From the NCBI GenBank assembly GCA_005402585.1, contig BIFP01000071.1, forward strand, positions 62,001 through 126,000: a DNA stretch of 64,000 nucleotides. Reading direction: 5' to 3'. The position numbers and the translations under genes were made by a program. Positions 29,681 to 38,529 of the stretch are shown piece by piece; positions within the stretch are counted from its first letter, which is position 1, and each line of letters opens with the position of its first letter. Under the pieces are notes generated by a model that had not been told where the DNA came from, made no database searches, and worked only from the letters and a program-made list of their open reading frames with translations. The DNA comes from Micromonosporaceae bacterium KJ-029. Its GTDB lineage: Bacteria > Actinomycetota > Actinomycetes > Mycobacteriales > Micromonosporaceae.

Positions 29681-30901
29681 GTGCCACTGCAGCCGTACGA
29701 CCGTGGAGTGCTCGCTGTGCAGCGCGGGGCCTTCGAGGAGGCTCGTGAGCAGTTGGAGCTGGCCGGGCCTGATGACCGGGCGGTGCTGCTGCTTGGCCAG
29801 CTGGCCAGCAGCGGACACGGCGAGCCAGCAGATCCGGTGAGGGCCCGCGGACTGTACGAGCGCGCGGCAGAGTTGGGCAACGCCGAGGCGGCTCACAACC
29901 TCGGGGTGCTTTACGCCACCGGCCGAGGGGTCGCACAGGACCAGGCGGCCGCGCTGCGGTGGTATCAGCGCTCGGCCGAGCTGGGCGGTGTGCCTGCGCT
30001 TCGGATGGTCGGGCTGATGTACGGCACCGGTCAGGGGGTGCCCATGGACCAGGACGAGGCGGAGCGCCACTGGCGAATGGCTGCCGCCGCCGGGGAGGCG
30101 CAGGCGCTGCAGGACCTGGGCACCCTCTTCGCGTACCACAAGGTGGACCTGCCGGAGGCTGCGTTCTGGTACCTGGAGGCTGCCAAGGCGGGCATTGAGA
30201 TGGCCGAGCGGGAACTGACTCTGCTCGCGCCGAAGTTGCGCATACCGGCTTCGGTAGACCGCCGGGCGCGCACGATGCTCGGCGTGATCCGCGCCTTCCA
30301 TCTCGGAGATCCGGCCGGAGGCGTGAAGCTGCTGACCGTATCGGCGGATGACGGTGACCCGGTCGCCCAGCGCACGCTCGCGTACCTGGTCCAGCACGGC
30401 ATCGGTACGACACAGGACGACGCTCGGGCGGCCGCTCTCTACCAGTCCGCAGCCGAGGCAGGGGACGCATTTGCTGCGTTCAACCTGGGCGTGCTTTCCG
30501 ATGGGTCTGACGAGGCGTTGCACTGGCTACGCCAAGCGGCTGAGGCCGGGATCACCGAGGCGTATCCGCGGCTGGGTGACCGACTCAGCGAGCGCGACCT
30601 CGACGAGGAGGCACTGCAGTGGTACGTGCGCGGCGCCGAGGTCGGCGACAAGGGCAGCATGTTCGCGGCGGCTTGCTGGTACCGCGACGGATTCGGCGGA
30701 CCGGTCGACCTTGTGCAGGCACTTCGGTGGTACCTGGCCATGTTGAACGTCGGCAGCGGCGACGGCATCCACGAAGCACACGCGATCGTGCCACGAATGA
30801 CCGCCGATGAAATTCACCAGGCGGGCCGGCTTTCTGGCCGGTTGCTGGAGGCGGACCTCTTCGTACAGCGGCAGCCTTCCACGAGCGCTGCCTCCGATTG
30901 A
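29681..30901 (+). CDS. Sel1/tetratricopeptide-like repeat protein, 406 aa
   Basis: The protein is a solenoid of Sel1-type helical repeats. Examples are ARGLYERAAELGNAEAAHNL with GVLYATGRGVAQDQAAALRW, QRSAELGGVPALRMVGLMYG, HWRMAAAAGEAQALQDLGTL, ALYQSAAEAGDAFAAFNLGV, and WYVRGAEVGDKGSMFAAACW with YRDGFGGPVDLVQALRWYLA. About ten repeats fill the length, with no signal peptide or catalytic domain, which indicates a protein-protein interaction scaffold. The GTG at 29681 is favoured by a TACACT -10 element just upstream; an outer GTG at 29615 is in frame but lies inside the left inverted repeat. The gene is enclosed by 50-bp inverted repeats (29566-29615 and 30969-31018) in the position where a transposase would be expected, which suggests it is carried as cargo. 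Confidence 0.85.
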   Translation: MPLQPYDRGVLAVQRGAFEEAREQLELAGPDDRAVLLLGQLASSGHGEPADPVRARGLYERAAELGNAEAAHNLGVLYATGRGVAQDQAAALRWYQRSAELGGVPALRMVGLMYGTGQGVPMDQDEAERHWRMAAAAGEAQALQDLGTLFAYHKVDLPEAAFWYLEAAKAGIEMAERELTLLAPKLRIPASVDRRARTMLGVIRAFHLGDPAGGVKLLTVSADDGDPVAQRTLAYLVQHGIGTTQDDARAAALYQSAAEAGDAFAAFNLGVLSDGSDEALHWLRQAAEAGITEAYPRLGDRLSERDLDEEALQWYVRGAEVGDKGSMFAAACWYRDGFGGPVDLVQALRWYLAMLNVGSGDGIHEAHAIVPRMTADEIHQAGRLSGRLLEADLFVQRQPSTSAASD

Positions 30902-30968
30902 CCTGATGCTTCTGCCGGTCAGCACGTCGTGCATCCCGGAGTTCATGTCCGCGCTCAAGACCCGACCC

Positions 30969-31018
30969 AGTGTCACGCAGGTCCTGATACCGATCTGTCA
31001 CGCAGGTCCCGAGACCGG
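30969..31018 (-). repeat. right 50-bp inverted repeat flanking the Sel1 gene
   Basis: Its complement reads GTCTCGGGACCTGCGTGACA followed by a second similar half with ATCAGGACCTGCGTGACA. It pairs with 29566-29615, so the pair defines a unit of about 1.45 kb holding only the Sel1-repeat gene. Confidence 0.75.
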
Positions 31019-31591
31019 ACAAGGCGATGCCGGCGAAGTGCTGAGAACATTCTGTACGTCTTCACCGCACAGCGTCAGCTGGTTGACCGGCACCCGCGCC
31101 CGCATCGGCGAACACCGCGAACGCCGCCGTCCCGCACGGACCGCCCCGCCCGCGTTCCTGACCTGGCTGGTTCCGCTCGCCCAGCCGGCGCAACACGCCA
31201 CCGTTGAGGTGGCCCGCAAGCTGGTCACCTCGTCTACTACGGCCTGCGCGACAGGCACATCCGTGCTCTGAGCCCGGCCCGGAAGGCGGCGTGAGCGGTT
31301 CGGACGTACCGGACGCGAGGCCGTGCCACGTCTGGCCCCGGTCGGTTGACGGCGAGGCCGCCTGGTTGATTGACCCCGTCCGGTCACGGTCGCGCACCAC
31401 CATGCCCCCAAACCTGGACGGGGCGAATGGATGACCGGCAGCCGAACCACGGCCTGCCCCTCCGACATCGGTCGGAAACTGGCGACGCGACCACACCCAC
31501 AACACCGTGTTCCGGGATCCGGAGCATGGCGTCCACGGCGCCGGCGTCAAGGCCAAGCCCCAGCCCGCACCCGGCTCGGCAGGCGACCGGA
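31019..31591. other. 573-bp spacer without a recognised gene
   Basis: All frames here are compositionally biased and lack any family motif. No hairpin of terminator quality was found. It may be decayed sequence outside the right inverted repeat, but I cannot name a parent gene. Confidence 0.4.
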
Positions 31592-32623
31592 TTAGCCACC
31601 CCTGCTGGCACTTGGGGTGGTTCCCGACTCCGAGGCGGTCGGAGACGGGTCGGAGGTGGTACTTGCAGTCGCCTCTATCGGCCACCGCACAAGGGGCTCG
31701 GATTCCGGACGATCAGGCTGTGCTCGAGCGAACAGGAGGAGTAGGGCGACGGTCATCACGACGGGCGTCAGGACGCACGCGACTGTTACCACCACCGTGA
31801 TTCGAGTGCCGGTGCGAGATGGATCCCGGGTTTTGGTCCCCGCTTCGGCACTCATGCCGGGAAAGCTGATGGCGGGGTCGGTGCGGTTCTGTGGCCACAG
31901 GGCGTACACGCCCACCGGCAGGAGGACGAGCCATAGCGGCACCAGCAGGGGAGCGAGCGCCGGCCAGACGGGCCACACCGGCTCGCTGAATCCCTTGGCC
32001 GAGGCCGCCCAGGTGAACGCGACGCCGGGGAGTAGGCCGACCGTCACCAGGGTGCCGACCAGCAGGGGTACGGGTTGACGTCGCCGTGCCAGCAGCCAGA
32101 ACAGCACCGCCCCGGCGGCGGCGCCGAGAAGGATACCGGTGATCGTGGCGGCGAGGAACTTGTTGGGCGCGGCCGGTGCGACGGTCAGCTGCGACCCGCT
32201 CGCCGAGTGGGCAAGCGTGACTGTCAGTCCGTCCCGCTCGGCCCGCCAGTCGTCGCACGGGTAGCTCGGCACGTGGCGGAGGCTCTGCCACCCGTGCGTC
32301 GCGGCGTTGCGTCGCAGCTGCTCGGAGAGCGCGCAGTCGGCACGGTCGTGGTACCAGAAGTCCACCTTGCCCGATCCAAGGTCGTCGGCAGCGAAATCGA
32401 CGCCCCACCGGGAGCCGTGCACGACCTGGTCCGAGTTGCCCAGCACCGCATCGGGCAGCAGCTCCGCCGCGATGCTCCGCGCCTGGTCGTAGCTGGGCGG
32501 CGTGACGCCGCGACCGCCGTACCAGGAACCGACGCTCAAGCCGACCGTTCCCAGCAGCACCGCGCCGAGCAGCAGCAGCGCGACGCGCCGCAGCCGATGA
32601 CCCACCGACGCACCCCCTGTCAC
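31592..32623 (-). CDS. multi-pass membrane protein, 343 aa
   Basis: The start is the GTG at 32621-32623; a second GTG six codons later (VGHRLRRVALLLLGAVLLGT) is an equal alternative. A first helix (ALLLLGAVLLGTVGLSVG) is followed by an extracytoplasmic domain of about 130 residues, with DFWYHDRADCALSEQLRRNA and SYPCDDWRAERDGL; its two cysteines could pair. Then come helices at FLAATITGILLGAAAGAVLF, LLVGTLVTVGLLPGVAFTWA, LAPLLVPLWLVLLPVGVYAL and VVVTVACVLTPVVMTVALLL, and a Ser/Thr/Pro-rich C-terminus. I do not recognise a family. It is transcribed in the same direction as the cluster B leftward operon, but a 166-bp gap and lack of biosynthetic motifs make it a probable neighbour, not a member. 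Confidence 0.65.
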   Translation of the reverse strand: MTGGASVGHRLRRVALLLLGAVLLGTVGLSVGSWYGGRGVTPPSYDQARSIAAELLPDAVLGNSDQVVHGSRWGVDFAADDLGSGKVDFWYHDRADCALSEQLRRNAATHGWQSLRHVPSYPCDDWRAERDGLTVTLAHSASGSQLTVAPAAPNKFLAATITGILLGAAAGAVLFWLLARRRQPVPLLVGTLVTVGLLPGVAFTWAASAKGFSEPVWPVWPALAPLLVPLWLVLLPVGVYALWPQNRTDPAISFPGMSAEAGTKTRDPSRTGTRITVVVTVACVLTPVVMTVALLLLFARAQPDRPESEPLVRWPIEATASTTSDPSPTASESGTTPSASRGG

Positions 32624-32789
32624 AGTGCGGTACAGGGTAGCCCCGGCCGTCTATCCGTGGTGCCCGGCCAGTGCCGCTGCAGGAGTGGGAGCCACCGATG
32701 ACGGGTACCACCTGCGGCCGAAGCCGGTCTTGGGCTTCCGCCACCACGGCGCAGGATCGCCATCGATGTGCGTTGCTGTCCGTGCGGAG

Positions 32790-34463
32790 CTACCGGGGGC
32801 CGGGCAGCATTCGGTGCAGCGCGCGGCGATCGACCTTGCCGGTGGAACCGAGCGGCACCTCGGGCAGCATCAGCCAGCGGGCTGGGATCATGTAGCTGGG
32901 CAGCCGCGCGCCGAGCGCCGTGTTCAGCCGCCGCGGCAGGGTGCTCGGCGCGTCGTCGCTGGCGGCCAGGACGAACCCGACCAGCATCGAGTCGGGGCCG
33001 GAACCGGTCTTTTCCACGAACGCGGCGTCGACCAGCCCAGTGGCCAGGGTCGCGGACTCAACCTCCTCCAGCTCGATCCGGAAGCCCCACAGCTTGATCT
33101 GGCGGTCAAGCCGGCCGAGCACCTCGTAGTCGCCGTCCGGCCGCAGGCGCGCCAGGTCGCCGGTGCGGTAGATGGTCTCGCCGGTCGTCGGGTCGGTGAC
33201 GAACCGCAGCGCAGTAAGGTCGGGCCGGCGTAGGTAGCCGAGCGCGACGCCGGGGCCGCCGACGCACAGCTCGCCGGTCTCGCCCGGCGGTATGGGCCGC
33301 AGGTTCTCGTCGAGGATCCGCAGCGTGGTCCGCTGCAGCGGCCGGCCGATTGGGATGCGGTCCACATTGGAGAGGCTTGCCTCGGTGCAGTCGAAATAGG
33401 CGGCGAACGTCGTGGTCTCCGTCGGCCCGTACCCGTTGACGATCCGGCCGGGCGGACCGGCGGCGAGGACGCGGCGGACCGCGGTCAGGTCCAGCTGCTC
33501 GCCGCCGACGACGAGGTTGCACAGCGGGGCGAGCGCGGCCGGTCGTTCCCGGGCGATCAGGTGGAACAGCGACGTGGTGAGGAACATGGTGGTGATGCCC
33601 GCCGAGGTCAGCAGCGCGCTCCACCGGGCGAACGTCACGTCGGTCAGCGCCGGAAAGACCACCACGGTGCCGCCGGCGACCAGCGTGTTCCACACCTCGA
33701 ATGTGGCGGCGTCGAACGCGGGGTTGGCCGCGTGCGCGACGCGGTCACCGGGCGCGATGGTGCAGAACAGCGGATTGACGGCGAGCCGCCGTACCGCGCG
33801 GTGCGGCACCATCACGCCCTTCGGCTCGCCGGTGGACCCGGACGTGTACATGACGTAGATCGGGTCGTCGGGGGCGGTCGCCGGTGGCAACGCGCTCCCG
33901 GCGGACGCGGCGTCGCGGTGCACGGCCAGCCGCAGGCCGCGGGTGACCGGCATGCCGTCGGCGGTGCCGGCCGGGTGTAGCATCGCGGCGATCTTGGCCT
34001 GGTCGAGGATCGAGGTGATCCGGTCCGGCGGCGCGTCCGCGTCCAGGCACAGATAGGCCGCGCCGGCCCGGGTGACGGCGAGCATCGCGACCACCAGGTC
34101 GATGGAGCGGTTCACCCGCAGGCCGACGATGTCACCGGCGCCGACGCCGACGCCGGTCAGGTCGACCGCGAGCGCGCCGGCCGCCGACCACAGTCCGGCG
34201 TACGTGAGCGTGTCCCCGGTCGTCGCGTCCGTTACGGCCGGCTCGTTCGGACGCGCCGCGACCTGCGCCTCCACCAGGTCGTGGACGCCGTCGCCGCGCG
34301 CGCTGCGCGGGCGCTGGTCGGTCCACACCCGGCCGATGTGGTCCAGGCACTCCACGCGGCTGCCGGTGAATCCGGTCTTGCGCCAGCCGTCCGGTGGTGC
34401 CGTGCCGTCGGCCGGCCAGATCGAGTACTGCTCCTCATCGTTGACCACCACGAGGTGTGTCAC
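32790..34463 (-). CDS. MbtH-like domain fused to NRPS adenylation domain, 557 aa
   Basis: The GTG at 34461-34463 overlaps the stop of the preceding NRPS gene. Residues 1-53 are an MbtH-like domain: NDEEQYSIWP, PDGWRKTGF, and ECLDHIGRVWTDQRP carry the family's conserved Trp and Pro residues. Residues 60-557 are an adenylation domain with MYTSGSTGEPKGVMVPHRAV (A3), AFDAATFEVWNTL (A4), VNGYGPTETTTFAAYF (A5), YRTGDLARLRPDGDYEVLGR (A7/A8) and the A10 lysine in LGSTGKVDRRAL. By eye alignment to GrsA-PheA the specificity code is D-A-F-F-V-G-G-T-F-K, close to the valine code DAFWIGGTFK. There is no carrier domain. As the only intact adenylation domain of cluster B it probably charges carrier domains of the other proteins in trans, a role inferred from context. 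Confidence 0.9.
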   Translation of the reverse strand: MTHLVVVNDEEQYSIWPADGTAPPDGWRKTGFTGSRVECLDHIGRVWTDQRPRSARGDGVHDLVEAQVAARPNEPAVTDATTGDTLTYAGLWSAAGALAVDLTGVGVGAGDIVGLRVNRSIDLVVAMLAVTRAGAAYLCLDADAPPDRITSILDQAKIAAMLHPAGTADGMPVTRGLRLAVHRDAASAGSALPPATAPDDPIYVMYTSGSTGEPKGVMVPHRAVRRLAVNPLFCTIAPGDRVAHAANPAFDAATFEVWNTLVAGGTVVVFPALTDVTFARWSALLTSAGITTMFLTTSLFHLIARERPAALAPLCNLVVGGEQLDLTAVRRVLAAGPPGRIVNGYGPTETTTFAAYFDCTEASLSNVDRIPIGRPLQRTTLRILDENLRPIPPGETGELCVGGPGVALGYLRRPDLTALRFVTDPTTGETIYRTGDLARLRPDGDYEVLGRLDRQIKLWGFRIELEEVESATLATGLVDAAFVEKTGSGPDSMLVGFVLAASDDAPSTLPRRLNTALGARLPSYMIPARWLMLPEVPLGSTGKVDRRALHRMLPGPR

Positions 34464-37400
34464 CGCGCGCCCCCGTTCAGGAGTCGAACGATCTCGTCCA
34501 TGAGCCCGTCCACGGTTGCCGTGTGGTGCAGTGCGGTGCCGTGGTGTGCGACGAACCGCAGCTGGCCCTCGCGCAGCTCGCCGGCGATGTCGAGCAGGTA
34601 CGGCCAGCGGCCCTGCGGATCCTGGGCAGTGCCGGAAGGGTGCGCCGACGGCCGCAGGACCCGGGCGGCGGGCTGCCGGTCCCAGGAGCCGATCTCGCCC
34701 AGGTAGTTGAAGCTGACCTGCGGCCCGGCCGATCGCGCCATCTCCTCCCGTACCGCCGGATCGGGGTGTGCGTGGGTGAGTAGGCCGTGCCCGAGCCCGT
34801 GCATTGGCACCGCGCCGATCTGCGCGCGTAACTCGCTGGCGAGCTGCGGCAGGGATGGCGTTCGGCCCAGGCGTAGCCGGAGCGGGTAGAAGAACTGGAA
34901 CCAGCCGACCGTCCGCGTCACGTCGACGTCGTGGCCGGGCGGCCCGTTGCGGCCCGGCGCGGCCAGCGCGACGGTCAGCTCGTCCCCGCCCTGCCATGCG
35001 GCGACCGCGACGGTGGTGGCAGCCAGCAGCAGGTCGCTGAGGCCGGTGCCGGCCGCGCGCGCCTCCGTGGCAAGCCGTGCGGTGACGTCGGCGGCGAGGA
35101 TCCGGCGCACGCCGGCCCGGGATCCGAATCGGACGGCGGTGCCGGGCAGGTCGACCGGCAGTTCCTCGGCGCGGGCCTGCGCGCGCCAGAACGCGCGCTG
35201 GCCGGTCAGCTCCGGCGCGGTGGCCGCGTCCCGGAGCAGGCGCGCCCACGCGGCGTACGGCAGCGACGGCGGCGCCGGCCGGGCGCCGGGGTCGAGCACG
35301 TCCGCGAGGTCGTTCATGAGCAGCGTGCGGGAGAAACCGTCGATTAGCAGGTGGTGGCAGATGAGTAGGAGCCGGTCGGGCTGCCCGCCGGGCATCCGGA
35401 AATGGACGGCCCGCATCGGCGCCGCCGACAGCGACAGGCCTCGCTGTGCCGTATCCGCTATGTCCGCGGCGAGCCGGTCTGCCTTCTCGGCGTCGGCGTC
35501 GCGCAGGTCGTGCGTGTCGAACGGCACCGGCCCGGCGTCCGGGACGCTGATCTGCCGTCGCCGTCCGTCGCCGTCGGGGACCAGTCGCAGCCGCAGCGCG
35601 TCGTGCCGGCGGGCCAGTGCGGTCACCGCGCCGGACAGCTCGGCTGCGGTCACCGGCCGGAGCAGCTCCGCATGGTATGGATGGTTGAAGTGCCCGGGGC
35701 GGCTCAGGTGTGGCAGGATTTCGGTCAGGAACCACGCCTGCGCCGGGGTCGGCGGCACGTCACCAGCGACCACCGTCTCCCGTCTCCGTGGCTGCCGGGG
35801 CTCCAGGGCGGCGAGCCCGGCGACGGTCGGGTGGCGCAGCAGGTCGCCCGGGGAGAGGGACAGCCCGGCGGCGGCCGCCTCCGCGATCACCTGGACCACC
35901 TGCATGGAGTCGCCGCCTAGCTGGAAGAAGTTGTCGTCCGTGCCGACCCGGTCCACGTCGAGCACCCGCGCCCAGACACTGGCCAGCAGTGCCTCCGCCG
36001 GGGTGCCCGGCGCCCGGTAGGCGGCCTTCGCGGGTGCCGCCACGGCGGTCCGGACCAGGTCCGGTATCGGCGCGAACCGGCTGATCGGCTGGTCCGCGCT
36101 GTCCGCCATTCGATCCAGCAGCCCGGCCAGGTCGGCCGCCCACGCGGCCACGTCCGGCTCGTCGAGGTGGCCGGCGAACCGGCAGGCGCCGACCAGGCCG
36201 CCGTCCGCGCCGACCGTGACGGTGACGAACAGATCCATGTCGGTACGCCCGGCCGGCGCGGGCCCGAGCGTGAACCGCGCCCCGCCGCCGTGCCTTTCCC
36301 TGGACGGCGCGTCGAGCAGGCTCAGCATGGTCTGGAACAGCGGGTTGTGCCGGTCCCCGCGGGTCGCGCGCAGGGCCCGGACCACGTCCCCGAACGGCAC
36401 GTCCGCGTTGGCCTGGGCTGCGCCGATGGCGCGGTGGGCGCGACGCAGCAGCTCTCGGACCGTCGGGTCGCCTTCCAGGTCGAGCCGCAGCGCCTGCGGG
36501 TTGTAGAAGCAGCCGACCATGCGGGCCAGCTCCGGCCGGGAACGCGTGCTCGCCGGCACGCCGACGACCACGGTGTCCTGCCCGTTCGCGCGCCGCAGCG
36601 CCAGACCTGCCGCAGCGAGCAGCGCCGCGTACCGCGTCACCCGCTCCGCCCGTAGCAGCGCGAACAGCGCGGTGGTCCGGTCGGCCGGCAGCCGCAGTGG
36701 TACCTGCCCGCCCGGCCCGGATTCGGCCCGGGCCCGGTACGCCGGCAGCGTGGACAGCGGTGGCGCGCCGCGCAGCGTGTCCGTCCAGTACGTCAGCCCC
36801 CGTTCCCGGTCCGCGGCACGCTCCGCCGCGCAGTGCTCCCCGAACTCGTGCCCAGAGCCGGCGGACGTGCCACGCCGGCCGGCGACCACGTCGTCGTACG
36901 CCGCGGCCAGATCGTCGAGGACGATCGTCACCGAGGTCGCGTCGAAGACGATGTGGTGCACGGCTACCAGCAGTACGGTCTCCCGATCGCTGAGCCGGAC
37001 CGCGTGCAGCGCCAGCGGCGGCCCCGTGGTCAGGTCGAATGTCCGGACGCCGTGCTCGGCCGCGACCCGGTCGAACGCGGTGGCGCGCTGCGGCGCTGGC
37101 AGCCCGGACAGGTCGGTCCAGGCAGGCGCGGCGTGCAGGTCTTCGCGGACCACCTGCGCCGGGCCCTCCTCGACGATGATGGTGCGCAGCGCGCCGTGCC
37201 GGTCCAGCACCGCCCGGATCGCAGTCTCCAGCGCCGGCCGGTCGAGCGGCCCGGCGATCCGGATCGCGAACGGCACGGTGTACGCCGGGTCGCCCGGCGT
37301 CAGCGTCTCCAGCAGCCACAGCCGTTCCTGTGCGTGGGACAGTGGCCAGGATGCGGCTGGTGCCGCTGGACGTTTCTCGGCGCCTTGCCGGCGCCGGCGC

Positions 37401-37477
37401 ATCCGCAGCCGTTGCAGGAACAGCCGCTGCTGCTCCGGGGTGAGCCCGGCCAGTTGCGCGGCGAGCGGGTCGCTCAT
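34460..37477 (-). CDS. NRPS protein, condensation-carrier-epimerisation-like (C-T-E), 1005 aa
   Basis: Residues about 44-470 form a condensation domain with an intact HHxxxD (VHHIVFDA, His174-His175-Asp179). Residues about 490-555 are a carrier domain, DNFFQLGGDSMQVVQV, phosphopantetheine Ser524. Residues about 570-1000 are an epimerisation-type domain, with CHHLLIDGFS (His708-His709-Asp713), TRTVGWFQFFYPLRL and SFNYLGEIGSW. However, the EGHGRE motif that holds the catalytic Glu in E domains is replaced by AAPGRNG, so isomerase activity is doubtful. There is no adenylation domain anywhere in the protein; Ser524 must be charged in trans, most simply by the MbtH-A protein that follows with a GTGA overlap. 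Its own ATG overlaps the stop of the E2 gene (ATGA). Confidence 0.9.
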   Translation of the reverse strand: MSDPLAAQLAGLTPEQQRLFLQRLRMRRRRQGAEKRPAAPAASWPLSHAQERLWLLETLTPGDPAYTVPFAIRIAGPLDRPALETAIRAVLDRHGALRTIIVEEGPAQVVREDLHAAPAWTDLSGLPAPQRATAFDRVAAEHGVRTFDLTTGPPLALHAVRLSDRETVLLVAVHHIVFDATSVTIVLDDLAAAYDDVVAGRRGTSAGSGHEFGEHCAAERAADRERGLTYWTDTLRGAPPLSTLPAYRARAESGPGGQVPLRLPADRTTALFALLRAERVTRYAALLAAAGLALRRANGQDTVVVGVPASTRSRPELARMVGCFYNPQALRLDLEGDPTVRELLRRAHRAIGAAQANADVPFGDVVRALRATRGDRHNPLFQTMLSLLDAPSRERHGGGARFTLGPAPAGRTDMDLFVTVTVGADGGLVGACRFAGHLDEPDVAAWAADLAGLLDRMADSADQPISRFAPIPDLVRTAVAAPAKAAYRAPGTPAEALLASVWARVLDVDRVGTDDNFFQLGGDSMQVVQVIAEAAAAGLSLSPGDLLRHPTVAGLAALEPRQPRRRETVVAGDVPPTPAQAWFLTEILPHLSRPGHFNHPYHAELLRPVTAAELSGAVTALARRHDALRLRLVPDGDGRRRQISVPDAGPVPFDTHDLRDADAEKADRLAADIADTAQRGLSLSAAPMRAVHFRMPGGQPDRLLLICHHLLIDGFSRTLLMNDLADVLDPGARPAPPSLPYAAWARLLRDAATAPELTGQRAFWRAQARAEELPVDLPGTAVRFGSRAGVRRILAADVTARLATEARAAGTGLSDLLLAATTVAVAAWQGGDELTVALAAPGRNGPPGHDVDVTRTVGWFQFFYPLRLRLGRTPSLPQLASELRAQIGAVPMHGLGHGLLTHAHPDPAVREEMARSAGPQVSFNYLGEIGSWDRQPAARVLRPSAHPSGTAQDPQGRWPYLLDIAGELREGQLRFVAHHGTALHHTATVDGLMDEIVRLLNGGAR

Positions 37478-38529
37478 CGGTCCTCCAGCAGCCGCGCGCG
37501 TACCCGGGTGAGGAAGTCGGCCACCGCCCGGCCGCTGGAGACCCGGTGGTCGAAGACCGCGGTCAGCGTCATCGGGCGGCCGGGCAGCGAGGTGTCCGCG
37601 CCGACGCCGACCGCGAGCGTCTGGTCCTGGTTGATCCGCGGCTGGAACTGTAGGACGTTCTGCCCGGACAGGTCGCTGACGGTGACGGTGGCGCCGGCGA
37701 CGTCGTCCGCGTGGAGGCCGCGATCGTGGTACGCGGCGAGCAGGTCGAGCAGCTCCAGGGTGATCTGTTCCGGCCCGAGCCGGTCCGCGTGCTTGATCAC
37801 CGGCACCCGCAGGCCGTGCCCGGCGTCCACCGCCACGCCGACGTTGATGTCGGTGTACTGCTCCACGTGGTCACCGGCGAATCGCGCGTTCAGCTCGGGG
37901 AACTCGGTCAGGGCGCCGGCCAGCGCGTGGATGATCAGTGCCAGCGGCAGTGGTGGCACGTCGCCCTCCGCCGGCGCCCGTTCGAGCGCGTCCGCGCCGA
38001 ACGCGACGGTGAGCGCGCTGGCGAGCGCGGCGCCGCCCGCGTGCAGGCGGGCGATCTCGGTCTGCTTGGCCGGGCCGATCGGCGTGCGCCGCACCGCGGG
38101 CCTGGCGTCCGTCAGCTCCTGTGCGGTCCGGCGGACCATCGCGCCGGTGATGAGGCCGCGTCCCTGGAACAGGTCCGCGCTCAGGTCGAGCCGCCGCAGC
38201 TCGCGCAGGCCCTCGGCGGAGAAGCGGGGCCCGGTCACGGCCGGTGCGGTCTCGCCCGGGTCCGGTGCGGTCGCGGTCGCGACCAGCTCGTCCAGCGAGG
38301 GGAAGAGCAGCGCGATCGGCGCACCGGTGGGGACCACGTCGCCCTCGACGGCGAGCCGCCGCAGGTAGCCGGGGCCGGGTGACTCGATGACGGTGACCGC
38401 CTTGGTGGACTCGACCTCGAGCAGGTCGTCGCCGGCCGCGACCTGGTCGCCGTCGGCGACCAGCCAGCGGAGCACTTCGGCGGCGTCGTCGTTCGGGTTC
38501 TGCTTCGGCAGAATCACTTCAGCCGGCAC
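37474..38529 (-). CDS. 2-oxoacid dehydrogenase E2-like lipoyl acyltransferase, 351 aa
   Basis: The GTG at 38527-38529 (VPAEVILPKQNPNDDAAEVL) overlaps the E1 gene end by 11 bases. Residues 1-75 form a lipoyl domain with the lipoylation lysine in LLEVESTKAVTVIES. A degenerate peripheral-subunit-binding stretch follows at about 100-135 (RFSAEGLRELRRLDLSADLF). The catalytic domain spans about 150-351, ending TLTAVFDHRVSSGRAVADFL. In active E2 enzymes this last motif reads DHRxxDG; here the Asp is Ser, so the catalytic site is altered. Length is shorter than housekeeping E2. It lies between fused E1 and an NRPS gene, all start/stop overlapped, so it should hand an acyl group from E1 to CoA or directly to a carrier domain. 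No E3 gene is present. The acyl group is unknown; branched-chain or glycolyl types are possible. Confidence 0.85.
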   Translation of the reverse strand: MPAEVILPKQNPNDDAAEVLRWLVADGDQVAAGDDLLEVESTKAVTVIESPGPGYLRRLAVEGDVVPTGAPIALLFPSLDELVATATAPDPGETAPAVTGPRFSAEGLRELRRLDLSADLFQGRGLITGAMVRRTAQELTDARPAVRRTPIGPAKQTEIARLHAGGAALASALTVAFGADALERAPAEGDVPPLPLALIIHALAGALTEFPELNARFAGDHVEQYTDINVGVAVDAGHGLRVPVIKHADRLGPEQITLELLDLLAAYHDRGLHADDVAGATVTVSDLSGQNVLQFQPRINQDQTLAVGVGADTSLPGRPMTLTAVFDHRVSSGRAVADFLTRVRARLLEDR

